From the NCBI GenBank assembly GCA_030765045.1, contig CM060965.1, forward strand, positions 19,730,085 to 19,794,084: 64,000 nucleotides of DNA, given 5' to 3'. The notes beneath the pieces were generated by a model. It ran no database searches and was not told where the DNA came from. It worked only from the letters and a program-made list of their open reading frames with translations. The stretch is from Tenodera sinensis. Lineage: Eukaryota > Arthropoda > Insecta > Mantodea > Mantidae. Within the stretch, counting starts at the first letter, position 1, and each line of letters starts with the position of its first letter. The translations under genes and the position numbers were made by a program. Shown here piece after piece: positions 50,287 through 61,929 of the stretch.

Positions 50287-53019
50287 CAGCTACATACGTG
50301 GTACAGAAAGTAAAAATACATATGAAGACTGTACACGTTAGTGCTTTGCGTATTTTAATCAGATAAAACACTTCATTAGCGCACGATTGTCCACGTGTCT
50401 CAGGAATAGGACTATAAATATGAAGCAGCGAGTCCCACGTAACTTTTTCCACTAAGCCTTTAACAAACCTGTAGGGCGTTTCCCATTCTATTAAGTTTGA
50501 TGATAATTCAGGTTGCAGAACTCTCTTCGGTAGAGAAAAAAAGGCCAACTACGTCAATTGCAGAGAAAGTCATCTAGCTATACGCTTTCACAATCAAAGC
50601 ACAGGGATTACAAAACTGCTAATTTATTTCGCAGTTTCAACAACTTTCCAAGTACGGGGACTAAACCCGAGGGTGGGGTTAGTGCCCGTTATCTAATATG
50701 AGGCCCATTTTTGTTTGCTGCCTCCTCCAAAAGAGCTATAGCCCCAGGCTTCTGTGCTCGTGTTATATCCTCACTGAAGGGAAGCATTTAAATCCCAGCC
50801 GGCTCACAGGTTTTCATTTCAGGAATACCAATCTCTAAACCTTTCCCCTTGATTTACACTTTTTCTCTGGAATCAAGTAACGTTTTCCTTCAGTCAACCA
50901 GTGTGCAGTTTTACCTTCAGTGGGGATTGTGCCATCATCAACATTATTCTCAAGTGATTACGAGCATTTCAACAAGTCCTATTGCTTTCGATCAATGGTC
51001 TGTGTCCTATACAACCAGAGTGCATTTCATGTGCTTTTATCTGGTTTATTTTGGTGAAAGTTTCTGCAAGATAGATTGAAAACTGGCGACGGCACACTTG
51101 TCCAAAGATCTCTTTACAAGCTGTTGTTCTTGCTTTAAGCTCACTATCAGTGAGCATTTTGAACTTCTCCATATTTCGAAATTTCCTTTCACGATACAAA
51201 ACTTCACCCAGATGTAAACCAAAGGAAAGTGGATGTAAGAAGTCTATACATTTCGAATGAAGAATAGAGTTCAAATATGGAATGCCAAACCAAGACTGAA
51301 CAGCAAACTAAGTGTGGAATTTGATATTATTCTGTAGTGCTCTCTGTATAAATTTGTGGATTATGATGCAATTCCTCCACCAGCTCACTTTTAATTAAGA
51401 CAGGCTTCAATTTAATTGGAAACAATGCATTCCACTCTTATTTCTTAAATATGATTTCCAAAAATAGTGTGTGCTTAAAAAGGGCACATAATTAAAACTT
51501 TCTTTCTTAAATATTTGAAATATACCGGTGGCTTTTATTTAATTCAGATTCGAACAAAATAATGTAGCTAATAAATACATCGACTTGCTAAATACATGCA
51601 CCAGGGGAATAATAGAAACATCGATTTCCATTTTTCTCAAAACATAGCTTTTTCTTGTGCCTTTTGGGTTCTTTAGCATTTGCATACTACAGTCGATATT
51701 TAACGTTTCAGTGGTATTCGGCATTGAAATGGTTCATTTTCACAAACAATTTAGTATAGCGATGTTAATCACAAATTTCCTCAAAATAATTATAGAATAA
51801 AGTTATATTTTGGCCACACTTAGGAGAAAAATGAAAATTGAGTAAAGTGCCTCAAGCGATGAAAATTTGCGAAAATTGATATCCTAAATTTTACGGATCA
51901 TTCATTGTATCCAGTCTTGACAATGAACGATTAAGTTCTACTTAACATCAAAACTTTTCCTACGAAAAATAATGTAATAATTCTTAATTCTGTAAAAATT
52001 AATTGTATTATTAAGACCCAAATCCAAAACTAAACTTAGCATCATGATATGTTCATCAACTTTCCACGTATACTGAACATCTGCAAGACTCTGAACTACA
52101 GCGGCATTATGGGGAGCACTTTAGAGTGGTACACAAGAATACAAGATCAAGTTTTTTCTCACATTATTTGCACACATCTGCGCTGTCCATTTGAAGGTTG
52201 CCTTGGGTCAAAAAGGCTGTTTTTTTCCATGATAATTTTAAGAAACACTCTTTTGAACATTTTGTGGAATAGTTGCGATCGAGATGGCAATATCGTCATT
52301 TAACCATAAGCTGAATCAACAACGGTATCACTTCCCCTCCGATCGACAGTATCTCCTGCATTCTAAACGTTTCTGGAAAGCGGGAAATTGCTGGCCATTG
52401 CTCCGCTAGAAATTACGGTTCAACATTTTGGGGATGATTCATTTATTTTGTTTTTCCAAACTGATATACTCTGTTGTTTAAGTTACACACTTTCGTCGTT
52501 TACAACTCCATAGATAAAATCAAAGAACCTCGAGATTACTGCATATACCTACCTAACCGAATCATGCCGTTTAATGCAGTCTTTGCCTTCGAATTTTCAG
52601 ACTAGTGCTGAAAATCCAAGACTAAGCCTGATGTTCAGATTATGAAAAGACGTCTCTTTCCGACCAAACATGTAACAGAGGGTGGCTTTTACTATGGTGT
52701 AAAACCTGCTTGTCCAACTCTACATTCACAGTACTAATCACACACGTGACATATTTGAGTGAGAAAGTGTAGAACTTCCAATGTGCCTGTGAAATCCATA
52801 ATTTGAATGTATCTTTTATTCTGTAGAACTCGTGAACCATAGCGCTCAAGGCGAAAAGTCGCTTCTGCGTAATAAAACACCATTTATCTATTTGGGACGG
52901 TGACCATTTTCGATATATTGGTTGTCACTGGTTAGAATTTTTGAATACCTGACACTTTTTGAAGCGCTGTCACCAATCAGTTGTTTCTCGCGATGTCATG
53001 GAAAGTATACGAAAGTTCA
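50287..53019. other. No gene recognised
   Basis: Contains isolated B-box-like words (for example near 50785 and 50660, reverse) without A boxes, and a 101-codon minus frame (50969-51274) with no recognisable domain. Nothing else seen. Confidence 0.4.
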
Positions 53020-53155
53020 AACATTTGACTATCGCTTCAGCCTCCTGCATTCCCTCGAGCCTTCAACAAGATATGTAATGAAACCATTCTTGTAAGAACA
53101 AGTCAGCACAAGCTGTACAATAGTGTTTAAGAAAGCCGTGTGAATGTAGCAACGG
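53020..53155 (+). repeat. Family R right-end fragment
   Basis: TTTGACTATCGCTTCAGCCT, CTGCATTCCCTC, ATTCTTGTAAGAACAAGTCA and GTGTGAATGTAGCAAC follow the order of the family's right end. The internal portion is deleted. Confidence 0.55.
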
Positions 53156-54199
53156 ATGTCAACTTTCCATTGTAAAACCAGCTTTTTACTGGTCGTTGGG
53201 GCCTTAGAAAAGCTGATTTCACACCACGTGTCATGGGAAACACAAGGAATGGCCAAAACGGGAATTCCTTGCCTGTTCGAAGACGTCTGTCATATGCCAA
53301 AGCACCTTTAACGAGTTTTGGTTTCCATTCCCACTTATGTGTACACTCTAAAATGTCACACATCGTATAAATAAGGGTAGCCAAGAGGTCGGTCGTGTCT
53401 TAATGGTATTGCAGGGTCGCAGTCTTTGTTCTCTTGCTCCCTATCTTGTAGAACCTAATTGAGAAGCGGCTCTGAAGGGTGACGATGACTCATACGTGCT
53501 GTGTCTGCTACTTCAGCCCTCTCAACACCCTCCGCCATGCTCGCTCCCCGAATGAGCTCATCGCGCATTGTTTAATCTTTCTGGTAGGCTTCAAGAAATC
53601 GAAACGAAACGCGCTTTATTAGGGCAGATTCGCCCGCGGTGCCTTCATGTACCAAAACTACACAAAACTCGAGTGTTCCTTGTTATCTTCCACTTCTTTG
53701 TCTTCATCACTAATCACACACCTTTTCCATCCTGTATCTCCCCATGTTTTCTACTTTCATTTCAGATTAAATTCTTCCTGTTCTAATTCTTAAGAAATCA
53801 AGAATTGATATGTTCGATTTCGGAAAACAGTCATTGACATTAGATCCTAATATGCATGTTAGATCACTACACTGTCAAAATGTGCAGATGTATAACATTA
53901 ACCTCTGGACAGTTGAACGGAGCCGTAAGTAGATCATAAATGTGCCAGATTACTCATTCTAATACTTAACAAAACCTCCGTAATTATGCGAATACAAAAC
54001 ATATTGACAAACAATAGAATGCCTTTTAATTTGTGTTTGACCAGCCAACTGTTCGCGAAACGAGCCATGAATTTCAATGCAAAGGTCACCCACCGCCTTT
54101 CGCCAAGGAAAACGCGTCAGTATAGTTTCAGTTCTACTCGCATTAAAATGCGTTTGCTTTCCTGGGGCTACATTTGCTTTGCAGCATACCACGGTTTTC
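53156..54199. other. No gene recognised
   Basis: Short frames only. No repeat relationship noticed. Confidence 0.4.
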
Positions 54200-54350
54200 A
54201 TCGAGTGTTTGGACGCGTGAATCGGAGATCCGCGGTTAAATCCCAATCGGCTGTCCTCCTTGACTAAGCTTCTTTCCAGATTTTCCTCAGTTTCTATCCA
54301 CACAACGTATTGGACTATACAGGTCCGATATGTCTGCAACAAGACTGGTC
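54200..54350 (+). mobile_element. Possible tRNA-derived SINE
   Basis: CGCGGTTAAATCCCAATCGG is B-box-like and is followed by a body with ccagattttcctcagtttct, reminiscent of the body of the SINE at 1662. The A box is weak. Confidence 0.35.
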
Positions 54351-55390
54351 CAACCATCTTTTTTTATTCGCCCTAATTTTCTATTTCCGGCTAGTTTGTA
54401 TTTCGTTATTTGTTTTATTCTTGTATTGATAGTCAATCGAATTAAATGAGCATCATTTATTTATTTGTTATTATTAAAATGATTCTCCATCTTTAATCGA
54501 CGCTGTATGTCCTCGCTTTTAATTCTATTTTTATGCCTTCGAAGTTTCTTTTAAAAAGCTACAGCTCATCTCAGTTCCCGTAACTGAAAATGCTGGGATG
54601 CTACCCTAATGGAACTTGTGCTTCCCCAATTACATTTCTTTTCATGCAACAGTGTTCACCGCCTCTGACGCTCTATGTTGGAAGAATGGGAGTTGAAGAC
54701 AATTAGAATGAGCCAAGGAAGAACATGCTAAAATTGATAAGGAAGAGGAGCAGAAATTGACTAGTGCCGTGGACGAGGAGAAACTATTTCCTAAGGGCTG
54801 CATCAGAACGCTTGTAGGGGCAGAAATGCATCCTAAATGATCCACAAGTTAAATGGCAGAACAATCTACAGCTTGCTGCTCAGTTTTTTCTTGCTCTATT
54901 TCCATTTCATTAATATGTATATGCTGCAGATAAATCTTCAAGTCAGTAACAGTCCAAATAACTTGCAATATTGTAAACAAATCTCAACGCTTTTAGATCT
55001 TTCAATCTAGTCGTAGAGAAGGAGCAAAACATCTGAAGTGGCCCACTCATTCGACTCTCTGCACTTTTGACAAATTCACATACATCTGTTAGATATGAGT
55101 AGTATTCACATAAAGATGTGATTCTTCTATCCAGGTGATGTCATTCACGATACCGGGCAAAAGAGGCATAAATTGTGCGAGACCTTTTAGCCGAAAACTT
55201 TCGAAGTAAGTAAATATGAAGGGTATCAACTGACTGGCTGCCAAAATTCTCGATCTTACCCATGTGGATTTCTTTCTTTTGGCATTTGTAAAACTAACAG
55301 GCAATGACAACTGCATGATCCAGTTTATTAAGAGAGGCGCGACGAGAAATTGATACAAATGTGGAATTGAGCTGTAAAATATGTTCGAGT

Positions 55391-55981
55391 CAGGGTTGCC
55401 AACATTTAAAAGTAAAATTAGCGTACCAGCCACTCAAAATTATAGATTTGGATTCAAAATTAACCCAGTTTAGAAAAAAAAAAAAAACTTTCACAAGAAG
55501 TGCTTCTGTAGGGCAAGGAAATCACTGATAATGCAAAGGCTGCTAGTTCTTTGAAATCAGTATTTCCACCAAGGTGACACATGTTTAGCAGCACTCCAGA
55601 AACTGCCAGGTTCAGGCATGTTCTTTATTTCACACGGAATATCACGTATTCCGAGTTTTCTACATTGATCATCAATTTTCTGAACAGTGCCTTCTTCATT
55701 GAGATTATCAGACCTGGGCACACTGGCAATAAGAGTATAAAGGTAGCAGGCTTAGTAGCTATGGGGTGGAGACAGACAATGAGGACAAAAGTGGTGTTAT
55801 TTGTAATTAGTTTCACTTCGCTGGAGTGACAAACCAGTGAAAATGATATTTTGCTGATATCGAACTATCATACATTCAAATGATCGTACACCCCCACAAT
55901 CATCGTACGGGTTGACAACCATCGTACAAACATTAAAATTATCGTATGCCCAAATAATTATCGTACGAGTTGGCAACCCTG
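55391..55981 (-). mobile_element. hAT transposon relic (591 bp) with perfect 8-bp target duplication
   Basis: Left end CAGGGTTGCCAAC and right end GTTGGCAACCCTG form a perfect 13-bp inverted repeat of the hAT type. The flanks carry the identical octamer GTTCGAGT at 55383-55390 and 55982-55989, the 8-bp duplication expected for hAT. The minus strand retains part of the transposase C-terminal dimerisation region (DFKELAAFALSVISLPYRS, then TSCE). Relative to the copy at 61930 it has lost about 330 bp, so it is an internally deleted, inactive derivative. Confidence 0.93.
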
Positions 55982-56171
55982 GTTCGAGTATCGCACCTGA
56001 CAACAGATATGTGCAAATGCTCAAGATAAAAAGTTTGAATATTCACAACACGTATTCTAATGTTACGTGTTGCTTCAGAAACATATAGCATATTGTATTA
56101 CCATACAGCTACTGCGTATGTAAGATACTGCAGCCTCTGTCAGAAGGAAGCTCACCATGTCAGATCTATCA

Positions 56172-56272
56172 ACATTAACTGTGTTCCTCTCACGAGAATG
56201 TAACTGTAAGGAATGTGTTCGATATCAACAATTCCATCGTTTTCTGAGAAAGATTACGGCTAGAGCTCCAAC
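56172..56272 (+). repeat. Dispersed repeat shared with 29614-29695
   Basis: TTAACTGTGTTCCTCTCAC, AAGGAATGTGTTCGA and GAGAAAGATTACGGCTAGAG match the 29.6-kb copy in order, with a small insertion between the second and third blocks. Confidence 0.6.
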
Positions 56273-56339
56273 GTCTCAATAAGGCTCAGACCCCTTAAAA
56301 GACACACGCCCTAATGTGCAATGACGATACTAACGCTGC

Positions 56340-56460
56340 TAGACGCCGGAGCTGGGTTCAAATCCCATGGGCTGACAAATCTGATTGGGACTTCGTGATT
56401 TCCCCTACGTCGCCAAGGTGAATACCGGATTGAACATTGATAATCCATCTGCCAGACACA
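56340..56460 (+). mobile_element. Partial tRNA-derived SINE
   Basis: B box GCTGGGTTCAAATCCCATGG, followed by a body-like stretch (ggacttcgtgatttcccc). The A-box half is missing or decayed. Confidence 0.45.
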
Positions 56461-57421
56461 CTGAAGTATCTGTGGACACGTGTCGAAACGATCTGCTCGT
56501 CACAGTAGAGGTACAGTTGCCTAGCACTAAGTACTCTATGGACACATGAGAAAGTAAGGGTCTCTCCCAACATCTGTGGTGACATGACCACCTAGTTAGT
56601 GACGTACAGAGAAAACAGCGTTTCATTTCATATGTTTAAACAACAGGATTGGAGTATTGCGTTAGACAAGTGGTCCTCTCTCGACTGCATGCACCAAGGT
56701 TTACGGTGATGGTGGGCAATCAATTGTATCGGATTCGACTGCCAAGGCTTCATGCATTTATGTATGTGGACGCGAGTTACCATGTCCGGAAACTATTAGA
56801 CATGCTCCGTTTCTTCCGCACACGGCGAACAACAAACAAAAAGTCCTTTTAATTTCACGAAAAGGCGGCTCTGTAGATTGTCCGATAGAGGATTAATGTT
56901 CATTTCGTATACTGGAACACCGTCACTTCACTTGAACCAAGGGGGTGATAGGAGGGAACAAACATACTTATTACGAGCACACCAAACAGAAGTAGTACTG
57001 CATGAAACATTTATCTATATTATAACCAGAGTACATAGACCTGGAGTTACTTTTATATAGACCGTTAGGGGATAATTATAAAATTAAATAATTCATTATA
57101 CTTTCATAATTTTATTTTATTTCTCCATCTTAAGTTTTGTTAACAAAAGTATTATTTGAAGTCTGAGCATACAATGCTAAGTATGGTAATCAGCTCGGAT
57201 TTTCACTTCGCGCTATAAAGGCCAGTCGGTTTCGTATATTTGACAAATGTACATATCGATCATTTTTATTACTGTTATAATTCAGCGCGGCTTAACTATT
57301 TGACGTTTGATATTCTTTGACTATTTCCTTGATTTTAGAATTGACCATTTAAATCACATTTTCCCGCGAGTTTCTATGAATGCATAGTAAACATCTTTTT
57401 TGCACCTTATCTCTTTATTAA

Positions 57422-57772
57422 AGGCCGCCTCCGTAGCGCAGCTGGCAGCGCGCTTGCCTGTGGCGCGGAGGACCCGGGTTCGATCCCCGGTACCAGCATG
57501 GGGATTTTATCCCCTCTGGGAGGTCTGGCACGGGGTGCACTCAGCCTCGTTAGGTCCCGGGGGGACCAATTGAAGAGCTACTTGATGGAGAAGTAGCGGC
57601 CCCAGGTCGAGAAGACCGCATAACTGGCCGGGAGGGCTCGGGGCGCTGACCACGTCCCACCCTCCAGTACTGCACCTCACCAATGACGCCTGTAGTGGGC
57701 AGAGGTGGGGGACGCAGCGGCTGGGCGGTAGGCCTTGGCCCTTCGTGGGCTGTCGCGCGGGGTTTACATTAC
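57422..57772 (+). mobile_element. tRNA-derived SINE, group A, full-length with 13-bp target duplication
   Basis: Head gcctccgtagcgcagctgg (A box) and cgggttcgatccccgg (B box), then a GC-rich body with ggtctggcacggggtgcact and ggacgcagcgg. Flanked by ATCTCTTTATTAA at 57409-57421 and 57773-57785, a perfect 13-bp duplication. The right copy of this duplication contains the TTAA that borders the DNA element starting at 57782, so the SINE landed at that element's edge. A 125-codon minus frame here is a GC-content artefact. Confidence 0.93.
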
Positions 57773-57781
57773 ATCTCTTTA

Positions 57782-58423
57782 TTAAGGGACATTGGGAGTG
57801 AAATTTGAAAGTTCCACTGTTCTTCATAGATTTTTCTGAAAATGTTACTGTGTTTGTACTTATATGAGAATAGGAGTACACCAAATTTCATTAAAATTGG
57901 ATAATTCGTTTAGGATATATAAATTATTTTATGAATTTAGTAAGCACATTTTCAAAATAGAACTCGCGTCTATTGACTTTTCAAAATTCATTTATATTGG
58001 CAGAACTGATACTCTAAAACATGGGTAACAATTGTATGAAGAGATATTTCAAGCTGACTATGCTGTACGTATTTTTTTTAATAACAAAGAAAATTTAATC
58101 TTAAAAATTCTTGATTTTCTTCATCAAAAAATGTTTTTGGAATTCATGTTAATGATAGCATCAATAATGAATCATAGTTTTGTTTAGCTGCTATTTATAA
58201 ATACTTTTGGAAATTTTCATTGCATTTGAAGCAAAACTCAGGCGCGACCTTCTTTTGGAATGTGCAGAAATAAAGTTTTGAGAAAAACAGGGTTTTATAT
58301 AGGAGCATCCTGTGTACGTTAAGGGAAGAGCGCTATTTGAAAGGGCCGTAATGGCCACATGGAGTGGGGGATATGAAAAATGTTAGCTGATCCAAATGCA
58401 CCGGTGTTCCAGGAACATTTTAA

Positions 58424-58469
<46 letters not shown>

Positions 58470-58526
58470 CACAATTTTCGACTTTTTGACAATTTTGACC
58501 AAAATTTCACTCCCAGTGTCCCTTAA
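57782..58526. mobile_element. TTAA-flanked DNA element with long TIRs (about 745 bp)
   Basis: The left TIR starts GGGACATTGGGAGTGAAA at 57786 and the right TIR is its reverse complement ending at 58522. They match over 21 bp with one difference and are bracketed by TTAA on both sides (57782-57785, 58523-58526). TTAA target duplication suggests the piggyBac superfamily. There is no coding capacity, so it is non-autonomous. It contains a 40-nt A run at 58428-58467. Confidence 0.85.
58428..58467. repeat. A40 homopolymer
   Basis: Forty consecutive A inside the TTAA-flanked element, asymmetrically placed near its right TIR. It could be a retroposed tail remnant or simple slippage. Confidence 0.98.
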
Positions 58527-58704
58527 TATAGAATTTACAAATAAGAAACTGAAAAAAAGAGTAACTTTTTTGAAAATTTGTCAAGTGATGCTGTGCTACC
58601 TAGCAATCTTCATTAAGTTGAGGCATGTATACCCTATGCTGGCTATTGTGAAAGGAGTGACGTCATATTCGTATCAAACACAGAATCGTTGTCATGCATG
58701 CAAC

Positions 58705-58915
58705 GGGACTCGAGCTCTGCCCTACAGCGAGACTTATCCGCAGTGACAAAGTATAGTTATCTAAGCGAAGCTAGAACCGTCTGACAAAGAGAGTTATCGG
58801 TAGTGACCTAAGCTGTACTCGAACCCGGTCTTACAGCGAGACTTCTCCATGGAACTGGCCTAAGGGGAGAGCGAACCCAGTCCTACAGTAACAAAGTAAA
58901 ACGACCTAAGCGGGA
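58705..58915 (+). repeat. Short degenerate tandem duplication
   Basis: Three related segments begin ACTCGAGCTCTGCCCTACAG (58708), ACTCGAACCCGGTCTTACAG (58817) and GCGAACCCAGTCCTACAG (58871). Each is followed by variants of GACAAAG and CCTAAGCG. Spacing is irregular (about 109 and 53 bp). Confidence 0.55.
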
Positions 58916-59236
58916 TAGATAGATAGATATGGTTTATTTGCCAAAACAATACATAGGTTGTATAGCAACGTCAAGAAAACATACATAAAAATAACATTAA
59001 AACATTACAGAAACATGTTACTGCTATAAAACTCTGTGATACTGTACACAGGATTTGAGAGCAATGTAAATTTAACTTTTCTTTTAAATGGCACTAATGG
59101 CAGAGCTTTGACATTGTTAGGAAGACTATTAAATATATTTAAAGATGTAATTTCAAATGAATGTTGAACTTTGCTGCATTTGCATTTGGCAATATAAATA
59201 TTAGAACTATTTCTTGTGGAGTAATTATGGACTGAA
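58916..59236 (-). mobile_element. 3' end of a CR1/Jockey-like LINE with (TATC)n tail
   Basis: The minus strand carries the end of a reverse transcriptase ORF, HNYSTRNSSNIYIAKCK... then IFNSLPNNVKALPLVPFK and NPVYSITEFYSSN, the typical C-terminal block of these LINEs. After the stop come about 80 bp of 3' UTR, ...AAATAAACC, and a short (TATC)n tail at 58916-58930. It is 5' truncated near 59236, where the frame runs into unrelated sequence. Confidence 0.82.
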
Positions 59237-59787
59237 GAACACAATGTATATAACGCAGGCGGGACTCGAACAGCCAGCTGTGAGCTGTGTGCAGGTTCTC
59301 TTTGTGAACAGCTGGCCCGGTCCATGCAGGTGCAGATCCCGATGACCATCTCGCACCTGGCGATAAAAAGCCTTTTCCTGTTTGGTTCGAGCCAGGGAAA
59401 CCATTGCAATGCGGACAGAACGGCAAGGGTTTCCCAGCAAATCCTTCCTCTAAACCAAGTTACCTACTGCTAATGCCCTTTACTAAGGTTTCGGTCTTGC
59501 GTTTCACTTTTAGCATTACCTCGCTAACTTGTACTGCTTTGAAAAACATCTGAACAACGACAGAGGTCGAAATAGAACTCAGCGAGGTATTTGTCTGCAT
59601 GACATTAATAGCACAGAAAACTTGCACTACTTGAACCAATAGTTTCAGTTTTCATTGCCACCGAACTAGATATTAGCTCACACTTTAATCTTTTCTGCTT
59701 CCTCCTCTCTGAAGAAAATTAAATTACTTTATCTAAGGTTTGAAAATTAAGTGCTCAGTATAAAAAACTCCCCTAAATGCTTTTTTT

Positions 59788-60589
59788 ACTTTCTCTACTG
59801 GTAAGTAGGGGAAGTATTGTATTCCACCCAAAAATTCGATGTCGAGATTTCACCGGAAATACATGTTTTGAGGCCCCCTGAATAAAAAAAAGCATTTTTA
59901 GAAAAAGGTCCGTGTGTGTCTGGGTCTGTCAGCATAACTCAAAAACGAAAAGTCGGTTAAAAACCAAAGTTGGTATTTAAGTTTAATGTTTTTCAAGGAT
60001 GTGACACGAAGATTTTGAAGAAAACAGCCCCACCCTAAACTACCCTTTACATGGAAGATTTTTCGAAAATGTTGATTTTCTTGAAAATGGCTCTAACGAT
60101 TTTGATTAAAATGTCATATGTTTGAGATATTTTTATGACAAATGGAATGTATAGCTTTAATTTTCTGGCTATTGCCCCTGTAGTCTTATTTACTCTGGAC
60201 GACTTTTGCATAATTTGTAAACCGTTACAGATAGACCAAATCATACTATACAAAAAATGTAGATCTTGGTAAAATACACAATTTATGTCTCAATAAATTT
60301 TCTTGTAGGGTGAACCATTTCGGAGATATTCCTTGTTATGTGTGTGAGTTTCGGAAAACTTAGAACTTTGGTGAAATGGATCATCGTTGTTCATTTTTTT
60401 ATATGTGAAGTGTGCAAAGACAACAGAATCTCAAACATTTGACTATCGCACAAAGCCTACTGTATTCCCTCTTGCACCTAAAAGGAAATTAGCAATAAGA
60501 TAATTTGTACAAATGTTTATTTTAACTAACACGAAGAAGATATAGGAATAAGAATTTGTAAGAATGGTTAGTACAAGAGTAGAGAAAGT
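59788..60589 (+). repeat. Family R element, best-preserved copy (802 bp between inverted ends)
   Basis: Left ACTTTCTCTACT (59788-59799) and right AGTAGAGAAAGT (60578-60589) are perfect 12-bp inverted repeats. The interior blocks, in order, are CCCAAAAATTCGATGTCGAG, TTTTGAGGCCCCCTGAAT, CAGCATAACTCAAAAACGAA, GTTGGTATTTAAGTTTAATG, ATGACAAATGGAATGTATAG and CAAATGTTTATTTTAACTA. Homology with other copies continues for about 25 bp after the right repeat (GTGAGTGCAACACATCAG), so the pair is subterminal on that side. No conserved ORF; family not recognised by name. Confidence 0.85.
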
Positions 60590-61020
60590 CATGTGAGTGC
60601 AACACATCAGATTTTTTGGTAAGTTTTGGGCAAATTTCAGCTACGGATAGCCTTAAAACACAAAAGACTTCAAAGGGTCCCATAAATCATATGTATTACT
60701 CAGGAAGAATCGTCACGGGTTGGCATATTCTGCCTGGTTCACTGGAAAGCACTCCAAAACGTTTAGGAAATATACAACACACAGAAAGCTGAATTTACCT
60801 ACTGTAATCTGATTACATACAAACTCGCTCCAGACCAATCTACTTCCCTTACTTGTAAAAGTTTGTTCAACACTCCTAACTTGCTCCCTGCCTTTTTAAT
60901 TATACACAAAACTACAAATATTGGTTTTAAGCGCATTCCAGCATCGTTTGCACACCAAACTGCGAGGAAACTGCAACTGAAAGTTACACTCTTAAATCGC
61001 ACTTCACAACTTGGCACAAG

Positions 61021-61150
61021 GCTCCGTGGCTCAGTCGGTAAAGCTCCTGCCTGCCGGGCGAGAGGTCCCGAGTTTGATTCCCGGCTGGAGTGGTACGAAT
61101 TTTTCTCTAGTTACACCATCCCAAAATTCGATATCGAACTTTAAACGGAA
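61021..61150 (+). mobile_element. tRNA-derived SINE, group D
   Basis: ctccgtggctcagtcgg (A box) and cccgagtttgattcccgg (B box), then ctggagtggtacgaattttt, shared with the copy at 41935-42040. It continues into cccaaaattcgatatcgaa, which resembles the family R left end, so the boundary with that repeat is uncertain. Confidence 0.7.
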
Positions 61151-61182
61151 GATAAGCACTTAACTCGCCCAGACTTCCCGCG

Positions 61183-61880
61183 CTAAGTTACACTCGCATT
61201 ATTTCTCCACTGATCGTTCATTTGTTCTCCCTTCTATAAAAATATTCTTATAAAATCTTATTTGTGTATCTACTTCTTGTTAATGGAGAATAAACATTTG
61301 CAGAAATAGTTTCATCACATTTTGCTGTAGCTACTAAGCTGGCACGAGAGATTGAAATGATAGTCAAACCTTTCAAAAGCGAGGAACTATTTTCCGACTT
61401 AGAAATGTCACTGTTTTCATAACTTCGCGAGAAACACTTAAAAAATGATTGAAAAATTCAACGCAATAAAAACGAATCCTCGAAAGAGGTTGATATCAAA
61501 ATACACGCCTGTTTTAAAGAGATCTAAATTTTGAGCAGTAAGTTATTGTCAGTGTCTTATGATCAGGTGTACAAAATTCCGAATTAAGTGATCTCATACG
61601 CTATTAGAAGGCAATTCAAGATACACGTTAGCAATAATAAATGAGTTGAAGATGTATTTAAATAAAAGAATGAATGTAAAGGGCAGTTTTGGCTACACAG
61701 GTTTTACTGAAAATCATGGTGTTGCATTTTTGGAAGATCAAGTTATTCATGTTTACTGACATACAGATATGTACAAGATTTTTATAGGAGGCAGGGATCC
61801 AGGGAACGTCAAAAGTTTATTTTCGGTGAAATATCGATATTGAATTTTTGGGTGGAATGCACGCGTTCCTTTACTATTAA
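61183..61880 (-). repeat. Family R element in reverse orientation, diverged
   Basis: The right end reads back as GTTACACTCGCATTATTTCTC, with AATATTCTTATAAAATCTTA and AATAAACATTTGCAGAAATA. The left end is GATATTGAATTTTTGGGTGG near 61840-61860. Weakly conserved between. Confidence 0.55.
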
Positions 61881-61929
61881 GTAGCACCTCGCCTGCTGTG
61901 CTACTGATGCAATCGGAAGGTGATCGGCT

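Larger units (their letters stand above)
55990..57408. other. Mostly unassigned, contains two repeats listed separately
   Basis: Apart from the dispersed repeat at 56172-56272 and the SINE-like segment at 56340-56460, no gene or element is recognised. Confidence 0.4.

Noticed and set aside
50640..50820. SINEs at isolated B-box-like words
   Set aside because: No A box at correct spacing and no body shared with other copies.
57507..57884. 125-codon minus ORF
   Set aside because: Lies almost entirely in the antisense of a GC-rich SINE.
59239..59409. N-terminal extension of the LINE frame at 59005-59409
   Set aside because: Similarity to LINE proteins starts only at about 59236. The rest is an unrelated, possibly SINE-derived read-through containing a B-box-like word.
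1662..61150. Functional tRNA genes at A/B-box sequences
   Set aside because: Heads lack paired acceptor stems, are fused to shared bodies, and several have target duplications, so they are SINEs.
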